A DNA stretch of 64,000 bases, taken from assembly GCA_028278225.1 (NCBI GenBank), contig JANQEU010000075.1, positions 372,001 through 436,000 of the forward strand. Direction: 5' to 3'. Each line of letters starts with the position of its first letter. Position 1 is the first letter of the stretch. Positions 26,338 to 35,357 of the stretch are shown here, piece after piece. A program made the translations under genes and the position numbers. The DNA is from Cyclobacteriaceae bacterium. Its GTDB lineage: Bacteria > Bacteroidota > Bacteroidia > Cytophagales > Cyclobacteriaceae. The notes below the pieces were generated by a model. The model had not been told where the DNA came from and did not search any database. It was given only the letters and a program-made list of their open reading frames with translations.

Positions 26338-27288
26338 TTAAAAACGATAGATATAACTAAAACTCAACACATTATCCCGGGTGAGCCCATCGGGGTTTAC
26401 CTTCCTGTCCACCAATTTATAGCCATAGATCAGTTTCACGGCATTGCTTACGTTGAGGTTATATCCAGCACTGGCCAATACGGAAAGTGCCAATCCTGTG
26501 GTCTTCGGTATCTTTTCCCTTTTACCTGATGTTGGCATAAACGCTTCATCTTTGGTTATTCTATAAATAGGCAACACTCCGAAACTGAAGTTGAAATTTG
26601 TAAACCGGAAGTTCCTTTCCGCGCGAAACATGACGTCTGTTCCACGCTTTAGCTGTCGACCTACGTTGTTTTTCTTCAGGTAAACATCCTGGTCGGGATA
26701 ATTGGGCCAGTCGCTCCACTGAAATTGATTTTCATTTTCAGTCAGAGCAACCTGTATTCCTGTTGCAAACAACCAATCCTTTGTGATCCAGCTGACTCCG
26801 CCTACAGCATCCCAGGATCCTAAGGTTACCTGATAGTACATGGGAAGGTCAACGGTTTCCCCGTTGGTATGGTCACTGCTGAATTTGGATGTTGAGTTAC
26901 CGGACGGGATTTTGGCACCGATAGTGCCACTGAAGTCTCCCCCTGCAATGGGGGTCAGGCTTCGTGTATAACTTACAGATATGTCACCTACTCCGCTGTT
27001 ATCGCCCAAATTGCCGGATGTAAACATGTAAGGAACTTTGACCTGAACGGAATTGAGTTCACCTAGGCTTGCGTTAAACTCAAGGGTATGCGCACTGATC
27101 ACAGGTGAAATAGGTGTTTTTCCTTCGTAATAGTTGTACTCAATGGAGCGGACTTTGAATTTTACACGTTTGTTGTAGTTCTGATCCGGCCGCATTGCAC
27201 CCATAGTACAAAAACCGGCATCACTGCACCCCTGGGGATATACCTTCCCGAGTGTAAGAACGGCCAATATTGCTAGTAAAAATCTCAT
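26338..27288 (-). CDS. outer-membrane beta-barrel protein of unknown function
   Basis: A 316-residue protein with a signal peptide (MRFLLAILAVLTLGKVYPQ) and then alternating beta strands typical of an outer-membrane barrel, finishing with an aromatic C-terminal strand (VLSFSYIYRF) as expected for recognition by the BAM machinery. Segments such as GDISVSYTRSL and GTIGAKIPSGNS resemble the MetA-pathway-of-phenol/transporter-like barrels of Bacteroidota. Two cysteines follow the signal peptide (GCSDAGFCTMG). It precedes the TPR-CHAT gene by 6 bp, so the two probably form one operon with a joint surface role. Confidence 0.8.
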   Translation of the reverse strand: MRFLLAILAVLTLGKVYPQGCSDAGFCTMGAMRPDQNYNKRVKFKVRSIEYNYYEGKTPISPVISAHTLEFNASLGELNSVQVKVPYMFTSGNLGDNSGVGDISVSYTRSLTPIAGGDFSGTIGAKIPSGNSTSKFSSDHTNGETVDLPMYYQVTLGSWDAVGGVSWITKDWLFATGIQVALTENENQFQWSDWPNYPDQDVYLKKNNVGRQLKRGTDVMFRAERNFRFTNFNFSFGVLPIYRITKDEAFMPTSGKREKIPKTTGLALSVLASAGYNLNVSNAVKLIYGYKLVDRKVNPDGLTRDNVLSFSYIYRF

Positions 27289-27373
27289 TATTAAAGGAGT
27301 GTAAGAGCAAACTTAACGTTTTCGACAAATGTGGTGTTGCAATATTCATTAAATAATTAATTGGTTCTGTACA

Positions 27374-27431
27374 ATTAAACCTTCGAAAAAGAAAATTAAA
27401 AAAATTGTCTTTTGACATTAAACCTTTCGAA
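27374..27431 (+). repeat. two direct copies of ATTAAACCTT(T)CGAA
   Basis: ATTAAACCTTCGAA (27374-27387) recurs as ATTAAACCTTTCGAA (27417-27431), 43 bp apart, in the region between the divergent barrel and lipoprotein genes. Each copy holds the palindromic core TTCGAA. They may be binding sites for a regulator of one or both genes. No regulator gene is adjacent. Confidence 0.4.
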
Positions 27432-27484
27432 GCGCATCCTGTCATAGTGCCGTAATTAAACTTTGAAACTGAAATAATTTGATC

Positions 27485-28315
27485 ATGAAGAATTTATTGT
27501 TTTTGATGAGTTTGCTAATGCTGATAGGATTTTCGGCGTGTAACGACGATGAAGGCAGTATCCAGGAAACGGAAGTTGATGTGGATTCCGAGGCATCCAT
27601 TGAATCCACATTTGAGGATGTTGACAATATTGCTGAAGCGGGTATGGATGACAATACCAGTGGTCGTACGGAAGGTGAGCGGGATGCACTATTGGGATGT
27701 GCTGAAGTGACCAGGGATGACGAAACCAATACAATTACCATTGATTTTGGTGATGGCTGTACCGGACCAAACGGAAGGGTAAGGACCGGAAGGATCATAA
27801 TCGTTCATGATGGCCGACGATTCCAGCCCGGTGCCTTCAGGACTATCACGTTTGATAATTTCACTGTGGACACAATCAAGGTGGAAGGAACAAGAACTGT
27901 GAAGAACATCTCCGATTCAACGTCGGCAAGTCCTGTCTTCGAAATAAGCCTGACCGGCGGAAAACTGACATTTCCTGATGGAACTACTGCTACCAGGGAA
28001 GCCACATGGACGCGAACCTGGGAGCGCGCGCTGAACCCGCTGGAGGACATTACCAGGGTCGATGGCTCCGCATCAGGAACCAACAGAGAAGGGGTTGAAT
28101 ATTCCGTGGATATAACACAGGAGCTCGTTTATGACAGGGGATGTCGATTGTCCGGGATCTTTATTCCGGTTTCGGGAGTAAAAGTCTTTACGGCAGGAGA
28201 AAATGTTGTAACGATCGATTACGGAGATGGCAATTGTGATAACCTCGTGACGGTAACCAGGAATGGTGAGACAGTGGAGAAAGAAATAAATATAAGAAAG
28301 AGGTTGGGAGGCTAA
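27485..28315 (+). CDS. hypothetical lipoprotein
   Basis: A 276-residue lipoprotein. The ATG at 27485 is preferred over the TTG six bases upstream because it gives a standard signal peptide MKNLLFLMSLLMLIGFSAC with the lipobox ending at Cys19. The mature N-terminus is very acidic (NDDEGSIQETEVDVDSE). The rest is beta-rich; two segments resemble each other, TITIDFGDGCTGPNGRVRTG (about 80-100) and VVTIDYGDGNCDNLVTVTRNG (about 240-260), suggesting a duplicated module with a Cys in each copy. No enzymatic motif was found. A strong terminator follows 26 bp downstream, so it is monocistronic. Confidence 0.8.
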   Translation: MKNLLFLMSLLMLIGFSACNDDEGSIQETEVDVDSEASIESTFEDVDNIAEAGMDDNTSGRTEGERDALLGCAEVTRDDETNTITIDFGDGCTGPNGRVRTGRIIIVHDGRRFQPGAFRTITFDNFTVDTIKVEGTRTVKNISDSTSASPVFEISLTGGKLTFPDGTTATREATWTRTWERALNPLEDITRVDGSASGTNREGVEYSVDITQELVYDRGCRLSGIFIPVSGVKVFTAGENVVTIDYGDGNCDNLVTVTRNGETVEKEINIRKRLGG

Positions 28316-28340
28316 GAATAAGAATTTTTTCAGGTAGGTG

Positions 28341-28392
28341 CCCCGGCCCTTGACTCTATGTGATGGTGGAGTGGAGGTAGCCGGGGTTTTTT
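28341..28392 (+). terminator. rho-independent terminator of the lipoprotein gene
   Basis: CCCCGGC (28341-28347) pairs with GCCGGGG (28380-28386); the stem continues inwards through CCTtgACTC / GAGTggAGG, and six T residues follow (28387-28392). It is the clearest intrinsic terminator in the window and lies just after the lipoprotein stop codon. Confidence 0.85.
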
Positions 28393-28452
28393 CATTTGTT
28401 TCGGCACAGTCTTTAACAACTGCTCACCTGGCATGGGTGCTTTCCGATCAAA

Positions 28453-29373
28453 TTATTCAAGATTCCCAAGTACCCATTGTACAAGATCCACTTCATCGAC
28501 AATAGACCAGGAATGGGGGTGTCTCATTCCGTTACTGCGATAACCGGGCTGCCGGGCCGTTAAGAATTCGGCTTTTTCGTTACCTAAAAGTAATAGTCTG
28601 TTTATCAATTCGGATGATTGAAGCTGGTTTGAGTCATAAAGACTTCTCCTCCTGTTTTTTAACTGCCATTCGACATCAATGTCATGGTAAACCCTAACAG
28701 CGGTATTCAGTAGGAATTTTTCATTTCCAGGAGCCTCCAGATCGGTATTGAAAGGCGTCAGTTTGTTGTATTCATTAGCATTATTTGCAGGATCTCCTAT
28801 TTCATCAAGCATGATTTCTGAAATGAATTTTGCTTCGCCAACGCCTGCATCCGAATAATTTCTCCTGATCTCTCGCTCGAAATAATCCCATATCTTGAAG
28901 AGATCCACCGGTGAGTCCACAGTGAAGACGGCTTGTGGGATAGCCGGCACTTCAGTATCCTTTTTATTGCAGTATTGAACATATCTCAGGCTGATGGTTC
29001 CCCCGGCTGAGAAACCTCCGATCACGAATTTGTCGGGAGGAACGTTGTATCTGTTTTTGATGTGACCAATGGCATCATCAAGCCTGTTTATCACGGATTC
29101 ATCTGCGTATAGTTTTCGACCACCGGCAATTGCTACAGTGAGAATGTTATTGGCATAGGCGATGTTTGGAAGTTTGGATTGAGGGAAAATACTCTCTGCA
29201 TTCTCTCCAAATCCAGGCAGAAGCAGCATCACTCCTTTTATTTCTGTAGAAGCAGGCCGCAATGCTAAATAATAACCTTCAGAATGTGATTTGTCAAATG
29301 TGACTTTCTCAAAGTTCTGGCTGAAAAGGGTAAGAGAGAAAAGGAGCGGAATAATTACTAATCCAGATTTCAT
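28453..29373 (-). CDS. secreted alpha/beta hydrolase (putative esterase)
   Basis: A 306-residue protein with a signal peptide (MKSGLVIIPLLFSLTLFSQ). The nucleophile elbow is GGFSAGG near residue 118 (GxSxG form), preceded by the strand and helix DKFVIGG expected in the fold; GVMLLLPGFGENAES near residues 47-61 would supply the oxyanion hole. A late His in GMRHPHSWSIVD (near residue 290) can complete the triad. The family hydrolyses esters or amides; the exact class is unclear. No neighbour shares its direction closely; the next minus-strand gene start is far away, so it looks monocistronic. Confidence 0.82.
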   Translation of the reverse strand: MKSGLVIIPLLFSLTLFSQNFEKVTFDKSHSEGYYLALRPASTEIKGVMLLLPGFGENAESIFPQSKLPNIAYANNILTVAIAGGRKLYADESVINRLDDAIGHIKNRYNVPPDKFVIGGFSAGGTISLRYVQYCNKKDTEVPAIPQAVFTVDSPVDLFKIWDYFEREIRRNYSDAGVGEAKFISEIMLDEIGDPANNANEYNKLTPFNTDLEAPGNEKFLLNTAVRVYHDIDVEWQLKNRRRSLYDSNQLQSSELINRLLLLGNEKAEFLTARQPGYRSNGMRHPHSWSIVDEVDLVQWVLGNLE

Positions 29374-29783
29374 GTTAAGGGAAATTTAATCGGAATAAAT
29401 TGGTGCTAAGTGGACCTATCCGGTCTGGTTCAAGATATAAAATAGAGAGATCTAATCCCGAAGATTAACATAGATTAACATCGGCCGGATACCGGTGAGT
29501 AAGTGAAGCTATTTGGTCATAGATCTGAACATCAACTGTTCTTTACCCTGAATTTTGGTGATCTTCAGTAATATCCTGAAAAGGAATTTCACTTTGTTGC
29601 ATCCAGTATCTGATGTTGTGATTTCCTCACTTTTTGCCAGGAGAGTATTTCCACAATCTAACAATTCTCATTCCGATTAATTATTTTTATTATTACAGGC
29701 TATTCTTCTGTATTGGATCAGAAAACGGATTGTCTCCTCTGATACTGGTGACGTGCCATCGGAGGTGAATTTCCGGACGGATA
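29374..29783. other. 410-bp divergent intergenic region
   Basis: Separates the secreted hydrolase and the TPR kinase genes and should hold both promoters. I see no coding frame, no strong TAnnTTTG box and no RNA signature. The only structure is a perfect 10-bp tandem duplication AGATTAACAT at 29462-29481. Confidence 0.4.
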
Positions 29784-31757
29784 ATGAGGATCTTTTTTGT
29801 ACTGCTGACATTCATTTTCTTGATAAATGCTGTGGCACAACGGCACCAAATTGACAGCCTTTCAGTTCTCTTAAATCAACATGGTGCTGAAGATAGTGCC
29901 CGGGTGTCCCTGCTGAATGAACTTTCACATGCTTATCGTGAAACAAACCCGGATACCTCTATATCACTGGGAAATGAGGCACTGGAACTGGCCGGAAAGC
30001 TGGAATTAACGATTCAGAAAGCATGGGCGTTAAATCACATTGGTGTTGCCTATTGGATGAAAGCCCACTATCCTGATGCGCTAAGGTATGCACAGGAGGC
30101 GTTACAGCTTTTTGAAATATCTCAGGTTAATGATGGGATCGCCCAAAGCTACAACAGTATTGCCAATACATATAATATGCAGGGGGAACATCTCAGGTCA
30201 CTGGAATACTACCAAAAATCAATAAACATTTATGAGATACTCAAAGATGATCACAACATAGCTCGTGCTCATGCCAACATTGGCCGGACGCATTATATGC
30301 TGGGAGAATTTTCGGAAGCACTGGAAAGCCTTCAAAGAGTGCTTCACATGATGGAGGACCAGCCCCAAACAAAGCTTTATGCAATTGTTTTAAATACAAG
30401 TGGAGACGTATACCAGGAACAGGGAAGATATGACGAAGCATTGAGGTCTTACCTGGAGGCATTGGAAATCACCGAGGCTTTGAAAATTCCCCGGATCATA
30501 ACTTATAGTACACGTGGGCTCAGCGAAATCTACCAACTAAAAGAGGATCTGTCATCCAGCAACTCATATGCGCGGCAGACACTTGAAATTTCCAGGGAAA
30601 TCGGTTATCTGGAAAACGTCAAAAATGCAGCATTGATCCTCTCTGAGAACTACAAAAAACAAAATGATTTCAGCAAGGCTTATGATTACTACATTGAGTA
30701 TACCATGGCGAAGGATAGCATGTTCAACCTCGAGAGACAAAGGGAACTTCAGAAATTGCAGGAAAGCCATGAAATCGCTCAGCAGCAAAAGGAAATATTG
30801 CTTTTAAAGACCGAAAAAGAACTCCAGGCAGAAGAAAGCAACAAACAGAAGCTATTTCTGTACAGCCTGGGGATTGTCACAGCCTTAATAATAATCCTTG
30901 TGGTCATATTGTATAGAAGAAATCAACTCAAGCAAAAGGCAAATCGACTACTGTGGCTCCAGAAAAATACTTTGGCCCGGCAGAATATTGAGATCAAACA
31001 GCAAAGAGAAGAACTTAAAGCACATTCCGAAAAATTGAAAGAGGTTGGCAGAATGAAGGACAAGCTATTTTCGATTGTTTCCCACGATCTGAAAAGCCCG
31101 TTCAATTCATTGCTGGCAATTACATCACTACTGGATAATCAGGCGATTTCCAGGGAGGATTTGAGCAGTCTGAAGAATGATCTGAATACTAAAATCAGTG
31201 CGCTGCTTGAGATGCTCAATAACCTGTTATTCTGGGCCCAGAGTCAATTGAAAGGTACAAAAACCAAAAAAGAATCTTTCAATCTGGTCGATTTGATCAG
31301 GAAAAATGTGGAAGTATTTGAATTAATGGCCAGGGAAAAAAAGATAGGTCTAAAGACACAATTTGGTGATGACGAATTTGTGTTCGGGGATATTGACCAG
31401 ATTGATTGTGTCATAAGAAACCTGGTGAACAATGCCATTAAATTCACCAAAGAAAATGGCCGGGTTACTGTTGGTTTCGGGGATCACAGTGAGACTCATA
31501 AGAGAGTATGGGTGGAAGATACCGGGGTAGGTATGGAGCCTGAGATCACCGAAAAGCTGTTTGATCCGCAGGAGGATATAAAAACCAGCGGAACCGCCAA
31601 TGAACCCGGTTCAGGTATTGGTCTTTTTCTTTGTAAAGATTTTGTTGAGAACAATGGCGGCCGGCTTTGGCTGGAAAGCGAAGCAGATATTGGAACGACG
31701 TTCTATTTTACTGTTCCTGCTGATCAGGAAAGTTCGAATGTGGCACCGGATGAGTAA
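29784..31757 (+). CDS. TPR-containing sensor histidine kinase
   Basis: A 657-residue kinase. A signal sequence (MRIFFVLLTFIFLINAVAQ) is followed by periplasmic TPR repeats to about residue 330 (YNSIANTYNMQGEHLRSLEY, HANIGRTHYMLGEFSEALES), a coiled coil, one membrane helix near residues 357-377, a second coiled coil, then HisKA with the phosphoacceptor H434 in SIVSHDLKSPFNSLL and a HATPase_c domain (N box VIRNLVNNAIKFT, G box VEDTGVGM, GSGIGLFL). This layout is common in Bacteroidota. No response regulator is next to it, so its partner must lie elsewhere. The TPR part probably senses protein-protein contacts in the periplasm. Confidence 0.93.
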   Translation: MRIFFVLLTFIFLINAVAQRHQIDSLSVLLNQHGAEDSARVSLLNELSHAYRETNPDTSISLGNEALELAGKLELTIQKAWALNHIGVAYWMKAHYPDALRYAQEALQLFEISQVNDGIAQSYNSIANTYNMQGEHLRSLEYYQKSINIYEILKDDHNIARAHANIGRTHYMLGEFSEALESLQRVLHMMEDQPQTKLYAIVLNTSGDVYQEQGRYDEALRSYLEALEITEALKIPRIITYSTRGLSEIYQLKEDLSSSNSYARQTLEISREIGYLENVKNAALILSENYKKQNDFSKAYDYYIEYTMAKDSMFNLERQRELQKLQESHEIAQQQKEILLLKTEKELQAEESNKQKLFLYSLGIVTALIIILVVILYRRNQLKQKANRLLWLQKNTLARQNIEIKQQREELKAHSEKLKEVGRMKDKLFSIVSHDLKSPFNSLLAITSLLDNQAISREDLSSLKNDLNTKISALLEMLNNLLFWAQSQLKGTKTKKESFNLVDLIRKNVEVFELMAREKKIGLKTQFGDDEFVFGDIDQIDCVIRNLVNNAIKFTKENGRVTVGFGDHSETHKRVWVEDTGVGMEPEITEKLFDPQEDIKTSGTANEPGSGIGLFLCKDFVENNGGRLWLESEADIGTTFYFTVPADQESSNVAPDE

Positions 31758-31872
31758 AAGCTATATCTCCGGCGGTCAGGTTTTGTAGTCATTCATTCTG
31801 TAAACGGAAGATCCACTTTCTGTTTCTGATTTTTTCTTTGAGATCTTTCCCGGAATGAATGGTCTTCCTACC

Positions 31873-31929
31873 AAAACTACAATTAAGAAAAAACCTGCTA
31901 TATTTACAAAACTACAATTAGGAAAAAAC
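31873..31929 (+). promoter_or_regulatory. two 22-bp direct repeats upstream of the first PadR gene
   Basis: AAAACTACAATTAAGAAAAAAC (first 20 bases at 31873-31892, full copy to 31894) recurs at 31908-31929 with one mismatch, start-to-start distance 35 bp. Between them lies TATATTTA (31902-31909), a 7-of-8 match to the -7 box TAnnTTTG. The second copy ends 2 bp before the PadR ATG. A repressor bound to both copies would bracket the promoter, which fits autoregulation by PadR. Confidence 0.6.
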
Positions 31930-31931
31930 TC

Positions 31932-32261
31932 ATGAAGAGATATCAGTTAGGGGAATTTGAGGAAATGGTTTTGCTAACCGTTTGTGTACTCCAGGAGGAA
32001 GCGTACGGCGTTTCAATTAAAGAGGAACTGGAGGATCGTCTCAATAGAAATGTAAGTGTCGGGGCTCTGCAGTCTGCACTTCGGAGAATGGAGGACAAAG
32101 GTTTTTTGGATTCATGGGAAGGAGAAACGACCAGTCAAAGGGGGGGCAGACCAAGACGTTATTTCAAGATCACGCTTTTTGGGGTAAAAGCAATTGAATA
32201 CACCAGGGAGATCCGGTCCGGACTTTGGAGGGATATACCGAAAGCCGTACTGCAATCATAG
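31932..32261 (+). CDS. PadR family transcriptional regulator (cassette 1)
   Basis: A 109-residue winged-helix protein of the short PadR type. The N-terminus LGEFEEMVLLTVCVLQEEAYG is the typical opening of PadR proteins; SVGALQSALRRMEDKGFL is the recognition helix region and RGGRPRRYFKIT the wing. It probably represses its own gene and the permease gene that starts 38 bp downstream. Repeats around the promoter support autoregulation. It differs clearly from the second PadR protein at 35 kb, so the pair arose by old duplication or separate acquisition. Confidence 0.93.
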   Translation: MKRYQLGEFEEMVLLTVCVLQEEAYGVSIKEELEDRLNRNVSVGALQSALRRMEDKGFLDSWEGETTSQRGGRPRRYFKITLFGVKAIEYTREIRSGLWRDIPKAVLQS

Positions 32262-32299
32262 ATGTTGTGGCTTATATCTACCGATAGACTGGAAAAAGA

Positions 32300-34942
32300 A
32301 TGATCAAGCGAATTGCAGACTGGCTGTTGAAATTGCTTTGCTACCCAAAGTACCACAGGGATATCAGGGGTGATCTTGAGGAGATCCATAACAAAAGGAA
32401 GAAGAGGGGTCGCATCGTTGCGGATCTTATGTACCTGAAGGAAGTGATATCGCTCATGAGGCCAAGTGTGGTCAAACCCTTCAGGTTTACATTTTTCAAC
32501 AGTTCACTAGGTATCGTCAGGAATTACATCGTCATTGCAATCCGGCAAATGCTCAGAAATAAAGTACACGCAGCCATCAATATATCCGGACTGGCCATCG
32601 GGTTGGCATGCTGCCTGCTCATTTCACTTTACATTCTGGATGAACTGAGTTTTGATAAATTTCATCATAATGCCGACCGCATTTACCGGATCAACTCACA
32701 TTCCAGCATCGGAGGGAATGAGAGACAATGGGCATTATCACCCTCATCTTTGGCGCCTGCACTCCTGGAGACCCTGCCTCAGGTTGAATCGATTGCCAGA
32801 ATCGGTACGATTGGCAAATCCTCTCAGTTTGTCAAATACAATGAGGTAGTATATGACGAATCCTCCGGGTACGGCCCTTACGGCAAAGCATTCTTCATTG
32901 ATTCGACTTTCTTTGAGGTATTCACCTACAAACCCCTGGCCGGATCACTTGAAATCGCCTCGAAGAAACCACAAAGTGCCATTATAACCAGACGGATTGC
33001 CGAAAAGATCTTCGGGGAAAGACAGGTGATAGGTGAATCCTTGGAATTTGCAAATCTCGGGAAATACGAGATTACCGCGGTCATCGGTGATCCACCTGGA
33101 AACGCTCATTTCCAGTTCGACTATTTACTGACTAATGAGTTTGATACTGAAAGTCCAAGAAATTTCTTCTGGGCCCGGTCATACGTGTTAATGCATAATG
33201 GTGCCGGACTGGATGGGATTGTAAAAAAGATCGATTCAATTGGATTGGCTACCGAACCCGGATTGGAAAAGAACGGGATCTATATGAGTTATGAACTTCA
33301 GCCCGTCACGGATATTCACCTGAATGCAGGATATGAATATGAACTTTATCCAGCCAATGACATCCGGTATGTTTATATACTGTCCATAGTATCCGTATTT
33401 ATTTTGCTCATTGCCACGATCAATTTCATCAATCTGTCAACAGCGCAACTCACACGGCGATCCAGAGAGTTTGGCATTCGCAATGTTATCGGGGCGGGCA
33501 GGGGACAGATCATGCTGCAGTTTTTCATTCAGTCCCTTTCGACAACTATGATTGCCGCAATAATCGGGATCCTGATAAGTATTTTTGCACTTGACGTTTT
33601 TAATCAGTTTACCGGTAAGCAGCTATCACTTTCATCTATTGCTACATGGCAGGGATTGTCTGTGGTGGCTCTGATGCTGGGAGCTATTTCTTTTGTTACC
33701 GGGTTGTATCCTCTGGCAATCACGAATAGTGCTACTCCGATCTCAATGCTAAAGGAAGAACTTAAACCTGGTTCCACTACGGATTTTTTGAGAAAGGTGA
33801 TGGTGGTCTTCCAGTTTGGCATATCCGTAACTTTAATGGCAGCGACTTTCATAATAATTCAACAATTGCACTTTTTGCAAAATGAAGATCTGGGATTCAA
33901 CACGGATCAGATCCTTTTGTTGTCAGTGGATGGAAAAGTACCTGTAAATCGTCTCAATGCCATTAAGCATGGTGTGCAGCAGGTGTCATCGGTGCAGTGG
34001 GCTACACTCCATTCAGGCGGTCCGGGAAAGCACACCAATGTTATGGTTATGGTTCCCGAAGGCTTTGACGACAAGACTACCCATCGCATAGACGGGATCT
34101 ACGCGGATTTTGATTTTGTCAAAACCTACGGGTTTAAGCTGATTGCAGGGCGGGACTTCAATCCGGCATTGCCAACCGATTCATTAAATTTTATCTTAAA
34201 CCGAAGTGCTGTCAGGAAATTCGGCTGGGAAGTGGAAGAGGCTGTCGGTCGGAAAATCAACTATCCTTCCGGCGGGCCGGCCAGAGGTCCCGCCAAAGGA
34301 GGTACCGTTATCGGTGTAACCGAGGATTTTCACTATGCCTCATTGCACAATGAGATAGGGCCTTTCATGATCGGGATCCACTCCAGTAATTTTAGAGGGC
34401 TGGGATTCAGTTTTTTATCGGTGAAAACACATTCGTCAAACATAAAAGAGACCCTTACCCGTATAGGTTCGGTTTGGGATGACCTGGAGCCCAACCGGCC
34501 GATCAACTATTCCTTTCTGGATCAATCTTATGCAAATCAATATCGATCCGAAGAAAAGCTGAGCCAAACCATTTCCATATTTGCAGGATTAGCCATTTTT
34601 ATCGCGTGCCTGGGCTTACTGGGACTGGTGTTATTTGTGACGCAGGAAAAAACCAAAGAGATCGGGATCCGAAAAGTACTGGGCGCATCCCTGCCACAGA
34701 TCATTGTTCTGCTGACTACCGGATTTTTCAAACTGATCCTCATTGGAAACATTATTGCCTGGCCGGTGACATACATTTTTCTGAAGGACTGGCTTGAGGG
34801 ATTTGCTTATCACGTGGATATAAATTTGTTGGTTTTTGTATTTGCGGGAATATCAACCGTAATCATTGCGGCTCTCACAATCGGGTATCAGACACTGGTG
34901 GCAGCTCTTTCAAATCCCGTGAATTCCCTGAGGTACGAGTAA
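32300..34942 (+). CDS. permease with N-terminal prefix domain, MacB/FtsX type (cassette 1)
   Basis: An 880-residue FtsX-type permease. Residues 1-75 form a soluble prefix (LLKLLCYPKYHRDIRGDLEE, then a basic helix) like that of the permease prefix domain 2 transporters; the permease proper starts near residue 78 (MLRNKVHAAINISGLAIGLA) and repeats the two MacB core plus FtsX modules with coupling segments RRSREFGIRNVIGAGRGQIM and EKTKEIGIRKVLGASLPQII. About eight membrane helices. No ATPase gene is adjacent. Linked PadR regulation is typical of this subfamily and suggests response to a small ligand or envelope stress. Substrate unknown. Confidence 0.9.
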   Translation: MIKRIADWLLKLLCYPKYHRDIRGDLEEIHNKRKKRGRIVADLMYLKEVISLMRPSVVKPFRFTFFNSSLGIVRNYIVIAIRQMLRNKVHAAINISGLAIGLACCLLISLYILDELSFDKFHHNADRIYRINSHSSIGGNERQWALSPSSLAPALLETLPQVESIARIGTIGKSSQFVKYNEVVYDESSGYGPYGKAFFIDSTFFEVFTYKPLAGSLEIASKKPQSAIITRRIAEKIFGERQVIGESLEFANLGKYEITAVIGDPPGNAHFQFDYLLTNEFDTESPRNFFWARSYVLMHNGAGLDGIVKKIDSIGLATEPGLEKNGIYMSYELQPVTDIHLNAGYEYELYPANDIRYVYILSIVSVFILLIATINFINLSTAQLTRRSREFGIRNVIGAGRGQIMLQFFIQSLSTTMIAAIIGILISIFALDVFNQFTGKQLSLSSIATWQGLSVVALMLGAISFVTGLYPLAITNSATPISMLKEELKPGSTTDFLRKVMVVFQFGISVTLMAATFIIIQQLHFLQNEDLGFNTDQILLLSVDGKVPVNRLNAIKHGVQQVSSVQWATLHSGGPGKHTNVMVMVPEGFDDKTTHRIDGIYADFDFVKTYGFKLIAGRDFNPALPTDSLNFILNRSAVRKFGWEVEEAVGRKINYPSGGPARGPAKGGTVIGVTEDFHYASLHNEIGPFMIGIHSSNFRGLGFSFLSVKTHSSNIKETLTRIGSVWDDLEPNRPINYSFLDQSYANQYRSEEKLSQTISIFAGLAIFIACLGLLGLVLFVTQEKTKEIGIRKVLGASLPQIIVLLTTGFFKLILIGNIIAWPVTYIFLKDWLEGFAYHVDINLLVFVFAGISTVIIAALTIGYQTLVAALSNPVNSLRYE

Positions 34943-34977
34943 AAAGTTTCTTCCGGTTTGTGATATAATCTGATTTG

Positions 34978-35023
34978 TCATACAAATATCAAATAAATTA
35001 TGATTAGTTTTATGTTTGTATGA
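34978..35023 (+). promoter_or_regulatory. operator-like dyad over the promoter of the second PadR gene
   Basis: TCATACAAATAT (34978-34989) is matched at 11 of 12 positions by the reverse complement of ATGTTTGTATGA (35012-35023). The right arm overlaps TATGTTTG (35011-35018), a perfect -7 box, and ATG follows at 35034. A repressor on the dyad would block initiation directly. The sequence is unrelated to the repeats before the first PadR gene. Confidence 0.65.
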
Positions 35024-35033
35024 TATATAGATT

Positions 35034-35357
35034 ATGAAAGGAACTTTCATTGGAGAATTGGAGGAATTGGTATTGCTTACCAGTGCGTTTCTTGCAAATG
35101 AGGCGTATGGGGTGGCGATTGTAGCTGAAATAAAAGCGACGACCGGCAGGGAAGTGAACATTGGTGCTATTCATACGGTGCTCCACCGCTTGGAACGAAA
35201 AGGTTTCCTGACCTCGCGCCTTGGTGGCGCCACATCCGAACGCGGAGGAAGGCGAAAACGCATCTTTTCTCTGACGCCTTCCGGTGAATCGGCGTTAACG
35301 CGAATATTTCAGATAAGGACCAGGTTGTACAAGAAAATCCAGCCTACTTTTTCATGA
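35034..35357 (+). CDS. PadR family transcriptional regulator (cassette 2)
   Basis: A 107-residue PadR protein: GELEELVLLTSAFLANEAYG at the N-terminus, recognition helix region NIGAIHTVLHRLERKGFLTS and wing SERGGRRKRIFSLT. Its stop overlaps the permease start (ATGA, 35354-35357), so regulator and transporter are translated together. It shares the plan of the first PadR protein but only the conserved core residues. Confidence 0.93.
   Translation: MKGTFIGELEELVLLTSAFLANEAYGVAIVAEIKATTGREVNIGAIHTVLHRLERKGFLTSRLGGATSERGGRRKRIFSLTPSGESALTRIFQIRTRLYKKIQPTFS

Noticed and set aside
29462-29481. 10-bp tandem duplication AGATTAACAT as a regulatory site
   Set aside because: It is short, AT-rich and far from both start codons; it may be chance.
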